The notes under the pieces were generated by a model that ran no database searches, was not told where the DNA came from, and was given only the letters and a program-made list of their open reading frames with translations. From contig JAISYP010000043.1 in assembly GCA_031269825.1 (NCBI GenBank), forward strand, positions 1 through 42,412: 42,412 bases of DNA, in the 5' to 3' direction. The stretch is from Deltaproteobacteria bacterium (GTDB lineage: Bacteria > Desulfobacterota > Desulfarculia > Adiutricales > Adiutricaceae). Shown here piece by piece: positions 18,024 to 25,256 of the stretch (position 1 is its first letter; each line of letters opens with the position of its first letter). Both the position numbers and the translations under genes were made by a program.

Positions 18024-18452
18024 CTAGCGGCCGCTATTGCCCAGCTTATTAAACAATGGAGCCCGTTGAGTTTGGTTGATAATACAGTCGTTACGACACA
18101 TTAAGCAGGCTAGCGTCATCTCTTTCCAAGATTTTAGGGACGCCTCTCGCAGAGCGTTTGTCCAAGATGGGGTCAAATTGGGGAGGAATAGGCCAAAGTC
18201 GTTATCCTCCAACCGCGGGAAGGTCATCAATTGATTCTGATCCACGTCCTTAATGTCCTTGGCCATGGACACGGTCCAGGCCTGGCAAAAGGCGATGATT
18301 TTGGGTTGGCCCATTTTTTTACGAAAAAGCGATAGCCTGGGGCTCATTTTGATTTCGTCAAAAAAAAGGTTGGAGAACTCGTAGCAAAACCAGTTCAGTT
18401 TAGTCGTTTGAGATTTTTTGGCGCAGAAAGAAGAGAGTGAAATAGAGTCCAT
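18024..18452 (-). CDS. Hypothetical protein with C-terminal Cys cluster
   Basis: A 142-residue protein (MDSISLSSFCAKKSQTTKLN...) that I do not recognise. GGAGG lies 8 nt before the ATG and base composition is gene-like, so it is probably real. No signal peptide or membrane segment is seen. Cysteines cluster at CLMCRNDC near residue 117, which could bind a metal or FeS centre or form disulfides; others are at about 10, 23 and 56. The N-terminal third is aromatic and hydrophobic (LNWFCYEFSNLFFDEIKM). It stands alone, convergent with the helicase gene. It might be a remnant of a larger family protein. Confidence 0.55.
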   Translation of the reverse strand: MDSISLSSFCAKKSQTTKLNWFCYEFSNLFFDEIKMSPRLSLFRKKMGQPKIIAFCQAWTVSMAKDIKDVDQNQLMTFPRLEDNDFGLFLPNLTPSWTNALREASLKSWKEMTLACLMCRNDCIINQTQRAPLFNKLGNSGR

Positions 18453-18780
18453 AAACGAACCTCCGAAGGAAACCTCAAAAAGAGGGTTATGGGTTGACAG
18501 TTAAAAGGTAATATGTGATGAAAAATAAAGAAAATTAATAAAAATATAATAATATATAGTTAATTATATAACATAAATTGTAATAAAATTTTAAAAGATG
18601 TAAAAAACAGGCGAAATAAAAATTTCCAGTCCATGGTTGTTATTAACCAGGGTATAAACAGAAGATTTAAGGGATTTCCTCGCGCCTGTTTACTTAACGG
18701 CCTTAAGCTAATTATGGGCCAATATACAAGCGTCCATAAGTCAAGTCAAGCTAAAGTATAAAAAAATTAAACATACCTAT

Positions 18781-18849
18781 TTACCTGATTTTGATAGTTA
18801 CCTGATTTTAATAGTTACCTGATTTTAATAGTCGCCTGATTATTGATAG
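18781..18849. repeat. 17-bp tandem repeat, four units
   Basis: TTACCTGATTTTGATAG, TTACCTGATTTTAATAG twice, then TCGCCTGATTATTGATAG: four units in perfect register except for a one-base longer last unit. Iteron-like spacing, but there is no replication gene nearby, and slippage is as likely. Confidence 0.85.
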
Positions 18850-19180
18850 GTCTTTTAACCGCCCTCCCCAAGGAATTAAGAACCCACGGTCTTATCAAGT
18901 TTTTTAAAAATCGGGGCTATGGCCTTACCAAGGAAAGTAATTAAAAGTTTTAAATATATTATTTATGTTTTAACATGTTTTTATATTTAAATTAAGTATT
19001 TTATTATGCATATTTATTTAATAAAGTGACTATAATTAAATATATTTATCTCTAAATTTATAATATCATGTTTTTCATGGTAATTGGTTTCCTTATAAGT
19101 TGTGTTTTAAGAATAACGCGTTATTATTTTTAATAAGATTAATCTAGTTTAATCTAAAATTGTTTTAGAGATTTTTATTG

Positions 19181-19196
19181 TCAGCGCGCGCGCTGA
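19181..19196. other. 16-bp perfect palindrome TCAGCGCGCGCGCTGA
   Basis: A self-complementary run of alternating C and G within AT-rich DNA, 130 bp beyond the 3' end of the Sel1-repeat gene. It could form a short Z-DNA or cruciform tract, or act as a weak transcription barrier. No U-run follows. Confidence 0.6.
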
Positions 19197-19326
19197 TGGG
19201 TCGCTCGGCCGGACAATTCAATTTTCTAACTTTGGTCTATAGGGGGGCTTTGTGACAGGCTGTTCCATGAGATGGGCGATTAGCCAATAAATATTACCCC
19301 CATTTTTGGCGGCTAAGGTTATGGGT

Positions 19327-20361
19327 CTAATATTCCAGGTCATCCGAGACCATGGCCGGAATCGGGACAAGGGAGGTGGTTGGTTTAGGATCTAGTTTTT
19401 TGGTCGTTAAACGCTTCAGATTAGCCTTGGCCAGGGGGTAAGCGCGCGCGGCGGCCAATTTGTACCAATAGACGGCTTCCTCTAGATCCTTGGCTAGACC
19501 TAAGCCCATCTCGTAAAAATAGCCCAGGTCATTTTGGGCTCTGACCGAGGGACAAGGGGCGGTGGCGGCGGCGTGGGCCCAGATCGCGGCGCTATATTTG
19601 TTTTGGTGGTCGCCTAGTCCTCTACGGTACAGAGAGGATAAGTTGCCCATGGCCAGGACGTCTTTGTTCTTGGCTCCTTGTTGAGCCCAATTGAAATAGT
19701 TAAAGGAGGTAAAGGGCGGTTTGGATGGTTTAGACGGATCAGACGGATCGGATAGATTAGACGGGTCGGACGGATCGGATAGATTAGACGACACGGATAG
19801 ATTAGACGGTTTGGTTTTTTCCGGGTGGGCGGACATGGTCAGAGCGGTCATCAGATTGATGGCGGGGGGAAAATTGGCGTTGGCCGCCTGACTAGCTAAG
19901 CCGAGGGCGCGCTCCAAATCCGGTTTTTGGCCGCGACCCAAATATAAGAGCGTGGCCATGGCGGTCTGGTAAAGAGGGATTTGATTTTTGGGCGATATAT
20001 GGGCTAATTCTTCCAAAACCGCGTAACGCGGGGCCAGGTAATTTAGGGCTAGTTGGGCCAATTGAGGACGTATTGGGCCACCGTCCAACCCGTGTTCGTA
20101 AATGATCCTTAGGTAAAAGATCGCCCTGATATTGCCTTGGCCCGCGGCTCGGCTTAATAGGGACGTGGCGGCCTGGTAATTTTGGGCCAAAAATTCCTCT
20201 TCGCCCGGCGGTTGGGCGATCTGGGTCGCGATTGACGACCCGCTCTGGAAAAAAGACGCGAGCCGGCAACCGGGCGCGAGGATAAAGACCAAACAGATGG
20301 TTAAGATCGGGACAATGTTGAGCGCGCGGATAATGGATAGCCTCCTGGAAAAAGGGCTCAA
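19327..20361 (-). CDS. Sel1-like repeat (SLR) lipoprotein
   Basis: A 344-residue exported protein. The hydrophobic signal ALNIVPILTICLVFILAPGC ends in a lipobox Cys, so it should be a lipoprotein. Sel1-type TPR repeats follow, for example AAGQGNIRAIFYLRIIYEHG, YLGRGQKPDLERALGLASQA, GNLSSLYRRGLGDHQNKYSA and NDLGYFYEMGLGLAKDLEEA. Between repeats is a Ser/Asp/Pro/Leu tract (SNLSDPSDPS units, near 190-215) written in near-repeated DNA at 19718-19815. The annotated start is TTG at 20361 without a ribosome site. A good AGGAGG lies inside, 6 nt before an ATT codon at 20334 that would give MIRALNIVPILTIC, an ideal lipoprotein start. It follows the Crp/Fnr regulator by about 25-50 bp, probably one transcript. 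SLR proteins usually mediate protein contacts; the role here is unknown. Confidence 0.75.
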   Translation of the reverse strand: MSPFSRRLSIIRALNIVPILTICLVFILAPGCRLASFFQSGSSIATQIAQPPGEEEFLAQNYQAATSLLSRAAGQGNIRAIFYLRIIYEHGLDGGPIRPQLAQLALNYLAPRYAVLEELAHISPKNQIPLYQTAMATLLYLGRGQKPDLERALGLASQAANANFPPAINLMTALTMSAHPEKTKPSNLSVSSNLSDPSDPSNLSDPSDPSKPSKPPFTSFNYFNWAQQGAKNKDVLAMGNLSSLYRRGLGDHQNKYSAAIWAHAAATAPCPSVRAQNDLGYFYEMGLGLAKDLEEAVYWYKLAAARAYPLAKANLKRLTTKKLDPKPTTSLVPIPAMVSDDLEY

Positions 20362-20384
20362 TTAAGGTTAAACGGTCAAAATTG

Positions 20385-21098
20385 TTAGGAGCCAGAAGGC
20401 TCGCGTGGGTTGGTGGTTATGAGCGCCCCAGCGGCCACTAAGCTTAGGCCTGTCCGGTCAAGGATGGTCAATTGGGGAGCCTCGGCGATCAAGCGGGCTT
20501 TTTTTAATTGACCTAAAGCCCGGGAAAAACTTTCCGCCGTGATCCCTATGGCCAAGGCCATCACGGATTTGGCGGGCGGCGTTTGGAGCTGATCCGCCTC
20601 GCGCGGCAGGCTTAAGAGATACTCGGCTACCTTGGCCAGGGCTTCTTTCAAGGATAGGCGAACTAAACTAGCGAAATGTTCTAGCTTGTTAGCCAAGACG
20701 CCGATCATGGCCAAGGCTAGATCGCCGTCAGAGCGTAGAAGGGCTTTTAGTTCCCTTTGGGGCCAGAACAAAACTAGGGCCGGGCTTAAGGCCAGGGCGC
20801 TGGCTGGATACCCCTTGGTCTGGAAAATGGCCGCCTCGCCAAAAATTTCCCCGGGATGGACGATTTTGACTACCCGCTCTCGGCCATTGGGCTCAGCGAA
20901 AAATATCTGAATTTGTCCTTGGCCCAAAAGGTAAAAGCCGGTCGCTTTCTGGCCTCGGCTGAACAACAGGGAGCCTTTGGGATATTTTTTCACCAAAGTT
21001 ATCCCCGCCAACTGGTCAGTCGTCTCGGGTGGTAGACCGGAGAAGAAAAATGATTGGTTGATTATTTCTCGTGGCGAGGGATCTTCGGTCAATCGCAT
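20385..21098 (-). CDS. Crp/Fnr-family transcriptional regulator
   Basis: A 237-residue protein. The N-terminal cyclic-nucleotide-binding-like beta-roll spans about residues 15-130 (FSRGQKATGFYLLGQGQIQI, HPGEIFGEAAIF). After a dimer helix comes a winged helix with MALAIGITAESFSRALGQLK as recognition region, close to Dnr/NnrR-type regulators in its ETxSRAL-like helix. It has no cysteines, so it lacks an Fnr-type FeS cluster, and the effector (cAMP, heme-NO or another) cannot be read. ATG start. The SLR lipoprotein gene follows in the same direction. Upstream, the spacer contains a clean palindrome (21236-21249) that could be its own operator. Confidence 0.85.
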   Translation of the reverse strand: MRLTEDPSPREIINQSFFFSGLPPETTDQLAGITLVKKYPKGSLLFSRGQKATGFYLLGQGQIQIFFAEPNGRERVVKIVHPGEIFGEAAIFQTKGYPASALALSPALVLFWPQRELKALLRSDGDLALAMIGVLANKLEHFASLVRLSLKEALAKVAEYLLSLPREADQLQTPPAKSVMALAIGITAESFSRALGQLKKARLIAEAPQLTILDRTGLSLVAAGALITTNPREPSGS

Positions 21099-21235
21099 GC
21101 GGTCTTCTCCAGGCGATCCAATTTAGGAAGTCTACTGTAGGTGGTCGCCTCTTAAGACGCGATTCTGGAGTCCCGGTCTATTTCGCTCGATGAATTTATC
21201 GACTAAAGCGGCGATGAAAATATAAAAAAAGAGGA

Positions 21236-21249
21236 ACTCAAATTTGAGT
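21236..21249. promoter_or_regulatory. 14-bp palindrome, candidate operator
   Basis: ACTCAAATTTGAGT is perfectly self-complementary, and GG/CC pairs add to it two bases further out. It lies 138 bp upstream of the Crp/Fnr gene and about 40 bp upstream of a possible promoter (TATAGT near 21288) for the short peptide gene. The binding protein is not known. Confidence 0.4.
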
Positions 21250-21320
21250 CCCAGTCATATTTTTTCTCTCATGAATTGGTTATAGTCTAAATAGGGAATC
21301 CTTCGGGAAAGGAGGAATTT

Positions 21321-21365
21321 ATGGGCGAAAAAAGGTCTATCTCGCTTTTGGGAGATTCTTTTTAG
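21321..21365 (+). CDS. Possible 14-residue leader peptide
   Basis: ATG GGC GAA AAA ... TTT TAG encodes MGEKRSISLLGDSF. It is preceded by AAAGGAGG at optimal distance, the strongest ribosome site in this spacer. No larger gene continues in any frame after the stop. It may be a regulatory upstream peptide, a small protein, or the remains of a lost gene. padR begins nearly 480 bp further on. Confidence 0.3.
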   Translation: MGEKRSISLLGDSF

Positions 21366-21842
21366 GGGCGCTCTCCTTAAAAAAGGCTTAATCCCACGAA
21401 ATAAAATAGGCCCAGAGCCTAGTGGCGCGGAGGCGCTTGCCCATCTTCCTAGTTATTTTATCGAAGCTTTGGGTAAAAATCAAGGCTCGGAAAATAAATA
21501 TTTTCCCATTTATTTAGACGGGGAATTTGACTAAGATAGAAAGAATACTTTAATTAGCCGTTTTAATATTTTACGCTGTGAAAAATATTTTAATTAATGA
21601 AATATATTTAATAATATTTATTATAGAAATGTTATATTAATAATAATATATAAGTAGTAAAATAGAGTATAAAATTGTTAGTTAAATCAAATAATTAGTT
21701 ATAAAAAAAGGTTTTGTCTGGGACTGGAGGCGCGTTTTTTAGGCGAGCGTCATAAAGGGTTTTGTCGATTATTGTTGGCGTGTCAACTATAATGGAGTTG
21801 ATTTTTATCTGGGCTAACGTCGTGTTTTTTTGGAGGTTAATT

Positions 21843-22205
21843 ATGGATTTTGGAGATTGCCCTTGCACTGGCAAGACCTTGACCAAATTGGTCAAACCTT
21901 TGGTCATGACTTTTTTGGCTAAGGGGCGACTTCATGGTTACGCCATCCAACGTCTGCTGGAGAGCCAGGGTCGTTTCATTCAAGGTCCACCGGATTTGAG
22001 TGGAGTTTATCGAAGCCTTAAGGAAATGGAAAGCCAGGGTTACGTTGAGTCTTCTTGGCTAGCCAATGAAACTGGCCCGCCGAAAAAGTGTTTCAATCTT
22101 ACTGAAAGTGGTCGGGCTTGTCTGGCTATGTGGAAAAAAACCTTGACTGACTATCGCGCCCAGATCGATGAGTTGATCGAGTTCATGGAGGAGTTGGCGA
22201 TATAG
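21843..22205 (+). CDS. PadR-family transcriptional regulator
   Basis: A 120-residue protein with a PadR winged helix: LVMTFLAKGRLHGYAIQRLLE, GVYRSLKEMESQGYVESSWL, then TGPPKKCFNLTESGRACL (the wing), and a short C-terminal helix for dimerisation. The start is the ATG at 21843 with GGAGG 7 nt upstream; the longer frame from 21762 adds an unlikely hydrophobic extension. An N-terminal pair of cysteines (FGDCPCTGK) is unusual for PadR and could sense metal or redox state. PadR proteins usually repress an adjacent gene; none adjoins on the 3' side, so the target may be itself or distant. Confidence 0.85.
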   Translation: MDFGDCPCTGKTLTKLVKPLVMTFLAKGRLHGYAIQRLLESQGRFIQGPPDLSGVYRSLKEMESQGYVESSWLANETGPPKKCFNLTESGRACLAMWKKTLTDYRAQIDELIEFMEELAI

Positions 22206-22878
22206 CCTAAGTCTTGGGCCGGCTGGTTGGGAAGGTGACCAGGGTTAATGGCGCGAGGGGCTATTGGGGGCGAGCGCGAAGGACAGTTTTCCTAGTTTTC
22301 CTTTGACCCGTGGCCAGGTCTCGCCCCGTTCGGACGAGAGACTGGCTGGGCGCGTGGTTTTCGTTACCTATTTGATTGGCCATCCGCGGCTTGGCCGCGG
22401 AAAACCCACGTTATTGAAGAAATTTTAAAATTCTATAAAATTTGTTTTTGAATAGCGCCCTATTATGTTGATAAATTAACTGGTAGTTTATTAGAGACGC
22501 TGAATAAACTAAAATAATAACTTTTTTAACGCGTAAATTTCTTTATTCAAACCAAAGTAATGGTTTATTAGTTTATTTAACTATTAAGTACTGTTTTATA
22601 AGTCAATATATTATTAAAGTTTTTTTGAAAGCGATGTAATAGTATTATTTGTTTATAGGTAATTTAAAAATAAAATTGATATTTTTGCGCTAAAGTAGAA
22701 TTTAAATTAGCGCTTTTTTTGTTAGTAGGCATCTAAAAGTTATTATTATTTGTTAAATATTGTTTTTAGAAAAGTTTAAATATTCTTTAAATATGTTTTT
22801 ACAAAAATACGCTATAAAATATATTATAAAATATGATAAAAAAATTCATAAAAATGTGGAAATTATTTTACCCATGGC
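22206..22878. other. Intergenic region, GC-rich then AT-rich
   Basis: No gene is seen. A hairpin CCGCGGC/GCCGCGG with TTG loop (22384-22400) lies 179 bp after padR. It could end or protect the transcript, although no U-run follows. From 22430 to 22860 the DNA is strongly AT-rich without features I can support. Confidence 0.5.
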
Positions 22879-22908
22879 TTGACAAGGATTTGGGGGCCAT
22901 GATATAAC
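22879..22908 (+). promoter_or_regulatory. Sigma-70-type promoter of the facilitator/GTPase operon
   Basis: TTGACA (22879-22884), an 18-bp spacer, then TATAAC (22903-22908). The -35 is perfect and the -10 has one mismatch. Transcription should begin near 22915, leaving a leader of about 355 nt before the aquaporin ATG. Confidence 0.65.
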
Positions 22909-22914
22909 GAACCA

Positions 22915-23271
22915 TCTTCAATATGGGATCTAGTACTATAGTGGACTTTGTTGGTTATATATGGGCGTCAGTTTTGGGAATCCATATATAGAGCATATAT
23001 AAAGATTGTTTCGGTTCCACTGGAACAGGAGCCGGGGCCAGTCAAATTTTTTTTGTCCACATATAGGAGTAGCTCCAATATTGGAGTAAGTCTTTTAACC
23101 GGACAGGCCGAAATAGCCTGAGAGCTTGACCGCGAAGAGGTCTGGCTTGTCCACTTAAGTGGGGAAAAAAATTGATTGGCGACCACGCCTAAAGCTCAAT
23201 GAATCGCCCGGCTGTAAGGACGAATTGTCCTCGCCAGCGGTTTTGAGGGATGGGCGCGGAAGGGAGTGGTC
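22915..23271 (+). promoter_or_regulatory. Structured 5' leader of the facilitator/GTPase operon, possible riboswitch or attenuator
   Basis: This leader is dense in stems: TATATATGG (22956-22964) with CCATATATA (22982-22990); GTTCCA-C-TGGAAC (23014-23026), competing with ACTGG/CCAGT (23019-23042) just before a T8 run at 23047-23054; GGAG (23066) competing with the 14-bp palindrome CTCCAATATTGGAG (23073-23086); GGACAGGCC (23101) with GGCTTGTCC (23144-23152); CCACTTAAGTGG (23151-23162); and GGAC/GTCC near 23218-23230. GTGGAC at 22941 can pair with GTCCAC at 23055 or 23149. Mutually exclusive stems next to a U-run suggest attenuation. I do not recognise a known riboswitch class; in particular no B12 box was found. 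Confidence 0.4.
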
Positions 23272-24105
23272 ATGATTTCGCGTCGAGAGTTTCTGGGCGA
23301 GTTCGGGGGAACCTTTTTGTTGGTTTTCTTGGGCGTGGGAACGGTTCAGTCGGCTGTTTTCACTGGGGCTCAGATGGGCATTTGGCAAGTGGCGGCGGTC
23401 TGGGGTATCGCCGTGGCTTTGGCTATTTACGCTTTTGGGGCCGCCTCAGGGGCCCACATTAACCCAGCCATGACTTTGGCTTTTATGGTTTGGCGACAGT
23501 TTCCGCTAAAAAAGGGCTTGATGTATTTTTTGGCTCAGTTATTGGGGGCGTTTTGGGCGGCGGTTCTATTGTACTTACATTTTAAAGGGATATTGGAACA
23601 CTATGAGGCCTCGGCTGGCCTAGTTCGGGGCCAACCGGGCAGCGAACTGTCGGCGATGACTTTTGGGGAGTATTTTCCCCATCCAGGGCTAACAAAAGCC
23701 TTAGGTTGGGCTAGCTCAGTCGCGCCCCTAACGTCGGCTATGTTGGCGGAGTTCGTGGGCGCGGCCATCTTAGCGGCCATGGTTTTTAGCTTGACCGATC
23801 CCAAAAATTCGGGTGGCCCTGGGGCGGCGTTGGCGCCGATTTTTATTGGCCTAACCGTCTCGGCGGTCATTTCCGTCCTCGCTCCCATAACTCAAGTTGG
23901 CCTAAACCCAGCGCGGGATTTTGGGCCACGGCTTTTGGCCTATTTCTTGGGTTGGGGGCCCATCGCCATTCCCGGTTCGTCTGGGGGATTTTTCACTGTT
24001 TACATTTTATCGCCTTGCCTGGGAGCGATAGTTGGGGCTTGGGTTTACCAGGCTTTCACCAGGTATGGCCAAGACGAAGCGAAAGCGAGTAAGGGACAAT
24101 CATGA
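23272..24105 (+). CDS. glpF: MIP-family channel, glycerol facilitator (aquaglyceroporin) type
   Basis: A 277-residue inner-membrane channel with six helices and the two half-helix signatures: AHINPAMT (NPA at 64-66) and GLNPARDFGP (NPA at 212-214, Asp216). Asp after the second NPAR marks the glycerol-conducting branch rather than strict water channels. Such pores also pass urea-like and neutral metalloid solutes. The start is ATG at 23272 with AGGGAG 6 nt upstream; a GTG two codons earlier is less likely. No glycerol kinase or dehydrogenase is nearby. Instead the stop overlaps the start of a COG0523 GTPase gene (ATGA), so the two are made together. Glycerol as the physiological solute is therefore not assured. 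Confidence 0.85.
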   Translation: MISRREFLGEFGGTFLLVFLGVGTVQSAVFTGAQMGIWQVAAVWGIAVALAIYAFGAASGAHINPAMTLAFMVWRQFPLKKGLMYFLAQLLGAFWAAVLLYLHFKGILEHYEASAGLVRGQPGSELSAMTFGEYFPHPGLTKALGWASSVAPLTSAMLAEFVGAAILAAMVFSLTDPKNSGGPGAALAPIFIGLTVSAVISVLAPITQVGLNPARDFGPRLLAYFLGWGPIAIPGSSGGFFTVYILSPCLGAIVGAWVYQAFTRYGQDEAKASKGQS

Positions 24106-25196
24106 AATCAATACCTAAGTTGATTATCGTCGGCGGTTTTCTGGGAGCCGGAAAAACCACCCTTTTGGGGCGGGCTCGCCAGGAATTGGAAAGTCGGGGC
24201 CAGAAGGTTGGGTTGATCACCAACGACCAAGCCCCCGGTTTAGTGGACACGGCTTGGCTGGGGGGTGGCTCTGGGGTCGTGGAAGTTACCGGTAGTTGCT
24301 ATTGTTGCGATTTTAAAGGCTTCGGTCAGGCCCTACAGACTTTAACCCAGTGGGGAGCCAACGTCATTATCGCCGAGCCGGTGGGTAGTTGCGCTGACTT
24401 GAGCGCCACGGTTCTTCAGCCTCTCAAAGATCTTTGTCGCGACCAGATTTCGCCCACCCAGTTTTCGGTTGTCCTGGATCCCTCGCGAGCTCAGGAAGTA
24501 TTGGGAACCAAAAAATCACTCCTCCACCAAGACGCTCTCTATATTTTGGGCCGGCAAGTGGCCGAGGCGGATCTGATTGTCCTGAATAAAATAGATCTAC
24601 TCAGCCCCGAGGCGAAGACGGAATTGGTTAAACACTTGACCGAAAAGTACCCAGGCTCGAAGGTCGTGGCTATTTCGGCCAAAGGCGGGGAAGGGGTGGC
24701 CACCTGGTTGGATGGGCTATTGAGCGGCGCCGCTAAACCGGGAATCAATATCGTGGAAATGGATTACGACCGTTACGCCCATGGCGAGGCGGTTTTAGGC
24801 TGGCTGAATCTGACCGTGGATAGCGATGACGCTAGTCGGGAGGGGCTGGACGCGTTAACGGCCTTTTTGGAAAAATTACGGGGCGCTTTGGCCAATGAGA
24901 AAAGGGAAACTGGCCACGTCAAAGTTCTCTGGCCCTCGCCAACTGGCCTCTTCATCGGTAACCTCACCGACACCCATAGCCCAGCGGTTATCACCAAGGC
25001 CAATGGCGCGCCCACGCCTGGCCCGATCCTAGTCAACGCTCGGGTCGAGAGCGAGCCAGCGGATCTGGAAAAGTTGGTTCGCCGGATCGTGGAGGAAATA
25101 GGCCAGGAGCGAAAATTGAGCGTGTCGGTTAAAGACGTTTATTGTCTCAAACCTGGTCGCCCCAATCCCACCCACCGCTACGCCCAGGTGGTTTAA
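24102..25196 (+). CDS. COG0523 (CobW/G3E) GTPase
   Basis: A 364-residue P-loop GTPase of the SIMIBI class. Walker A is GGFLGAGKTT at 11-20; Switch region GLITNDQAPGLVDT; the metal-binding motif is GSCYCCDFKGF with CYCC at 66-69, corresponding to the family CxCC; Walker B VIIAEPVGSC; guanine specificity NKID near 161. The C-terminal part is shorter and unlike the classical CobW_C domain. Members insert or carry zinc, cobalt or nickel for target proteins, or serve corrinoid enzymes. The ATGA overlap with the facilitator gene shows tight coupling, yet no metalloenzyme gene is adjacent. Metal and client cannot be named. Confidence 0.85.
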   Translation: MKSIPKLIIVGGFLGAGKTTLLGRARQELESRGQKVGLITNDQAPGLVDTAWLGGGSGVVEVTGSCYCCDFKGFGQALQTLTQWGANVIIAEPVGSCADLSATVLQPLKDLCRDQISPTQFSVVLDPSRAQEVLGTKKSLLHQDALYILGRQVAEADLIVLNKIDLLSPEAKTELVKHLTEKYPGSKVVAISAKGGEGVATWLDGLLSGAAKPGINIVEMDYDRYAHGEAVLGWLNLTVDSDDASREGLDALTAFLEKLRGALANEKRETGHVKVLWPSPTGLFIGNLTDTHSPAVITKANGAPTPGPILVNARVESEPADLEKLVRRIVEEIGQERKLSVSVKDVYCLKPGRPNPTHRYAQVV

Positions 25197-25220
25197 CTTT
25201 AATTTCGCGGGCGATTTAAT

Positions 25221-25256
25221 GGGGCCGGGGGTAGACTCTGGCCCTTTATTTTTTTC
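25221..25256 (+). terminator. Intrinsic terminator of the facilitator/GTPase operon
   Basis: GGGCC (25222-25226) pairs with GGCCC (25240-25244), with a flanking G-U pair, directly followed by TTTATTTTTTT. It lies 25 bp after the GTPase stop. Confidence 0.75.

Larger units (their letters stand above)
18453..19326. other. Long AT-rich intergenic region
   Basis: No gene is supported in these 874 bp. They hold a 17-bp tandem array (18781-18849) and a 16-bp alternating purine-pyrimidine palindrome at 19181-19196. Long A/T runs occur at 18530-18610 and 18950-19080. The flanking genes are both minus strand, so the promoter of the 142-residue protein gene should lie at its left end. Confidence 0.5.
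21099..21842. other. Divergent intergenic region between Crp/Fnr and PadR genes
   Basis: It holds the palindrome at 21236-21249, a possible 14-codon peptide gene (21321-21365), an 18-bp stem GGAAAATA/TATTTTCC at 21489-21506, and extremely AT-rich DNA at 21590-21690. TATAAT at 21788-21793 is a candidate -10 box for padR, without a good -35. Confidence 0.5.

Noticed and set aside
18781-18849. 17-bp array considered as CRISPR or plasmid iterons
   Set aside because: Units are contiguous with no spacers, and there is no cas or rep gene in the window.
14881-22274. Shared 14-mer CTATTGGGGGCGAG at 14881-14894 and 22261-22274
   Set aside because: Similarity does not extend beyond 14 bases, and one copy is simply the helicase ribosome site; probably chance.
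22384-22400. CCGCGGC/GCCGCGG hairpin as padR terminator
   Set aside because: No U-run on either strand and 179 bp from the stop; recorded only as a hairpin in the spacer.
22990-23240. Cobalamin riboswitch upstream of the facilitator/GTPase genes
   Set aside because: The conserved B12 box and GCCACTG core were looked for and not found, despite the cobW-like gene downstream.
22968-23388. Two minus-strand frames opposite the facilitator leader and gene start
   Set aside because: They lie over the palindromic leader and the coding strand of the channel gene, without ribosome sites.
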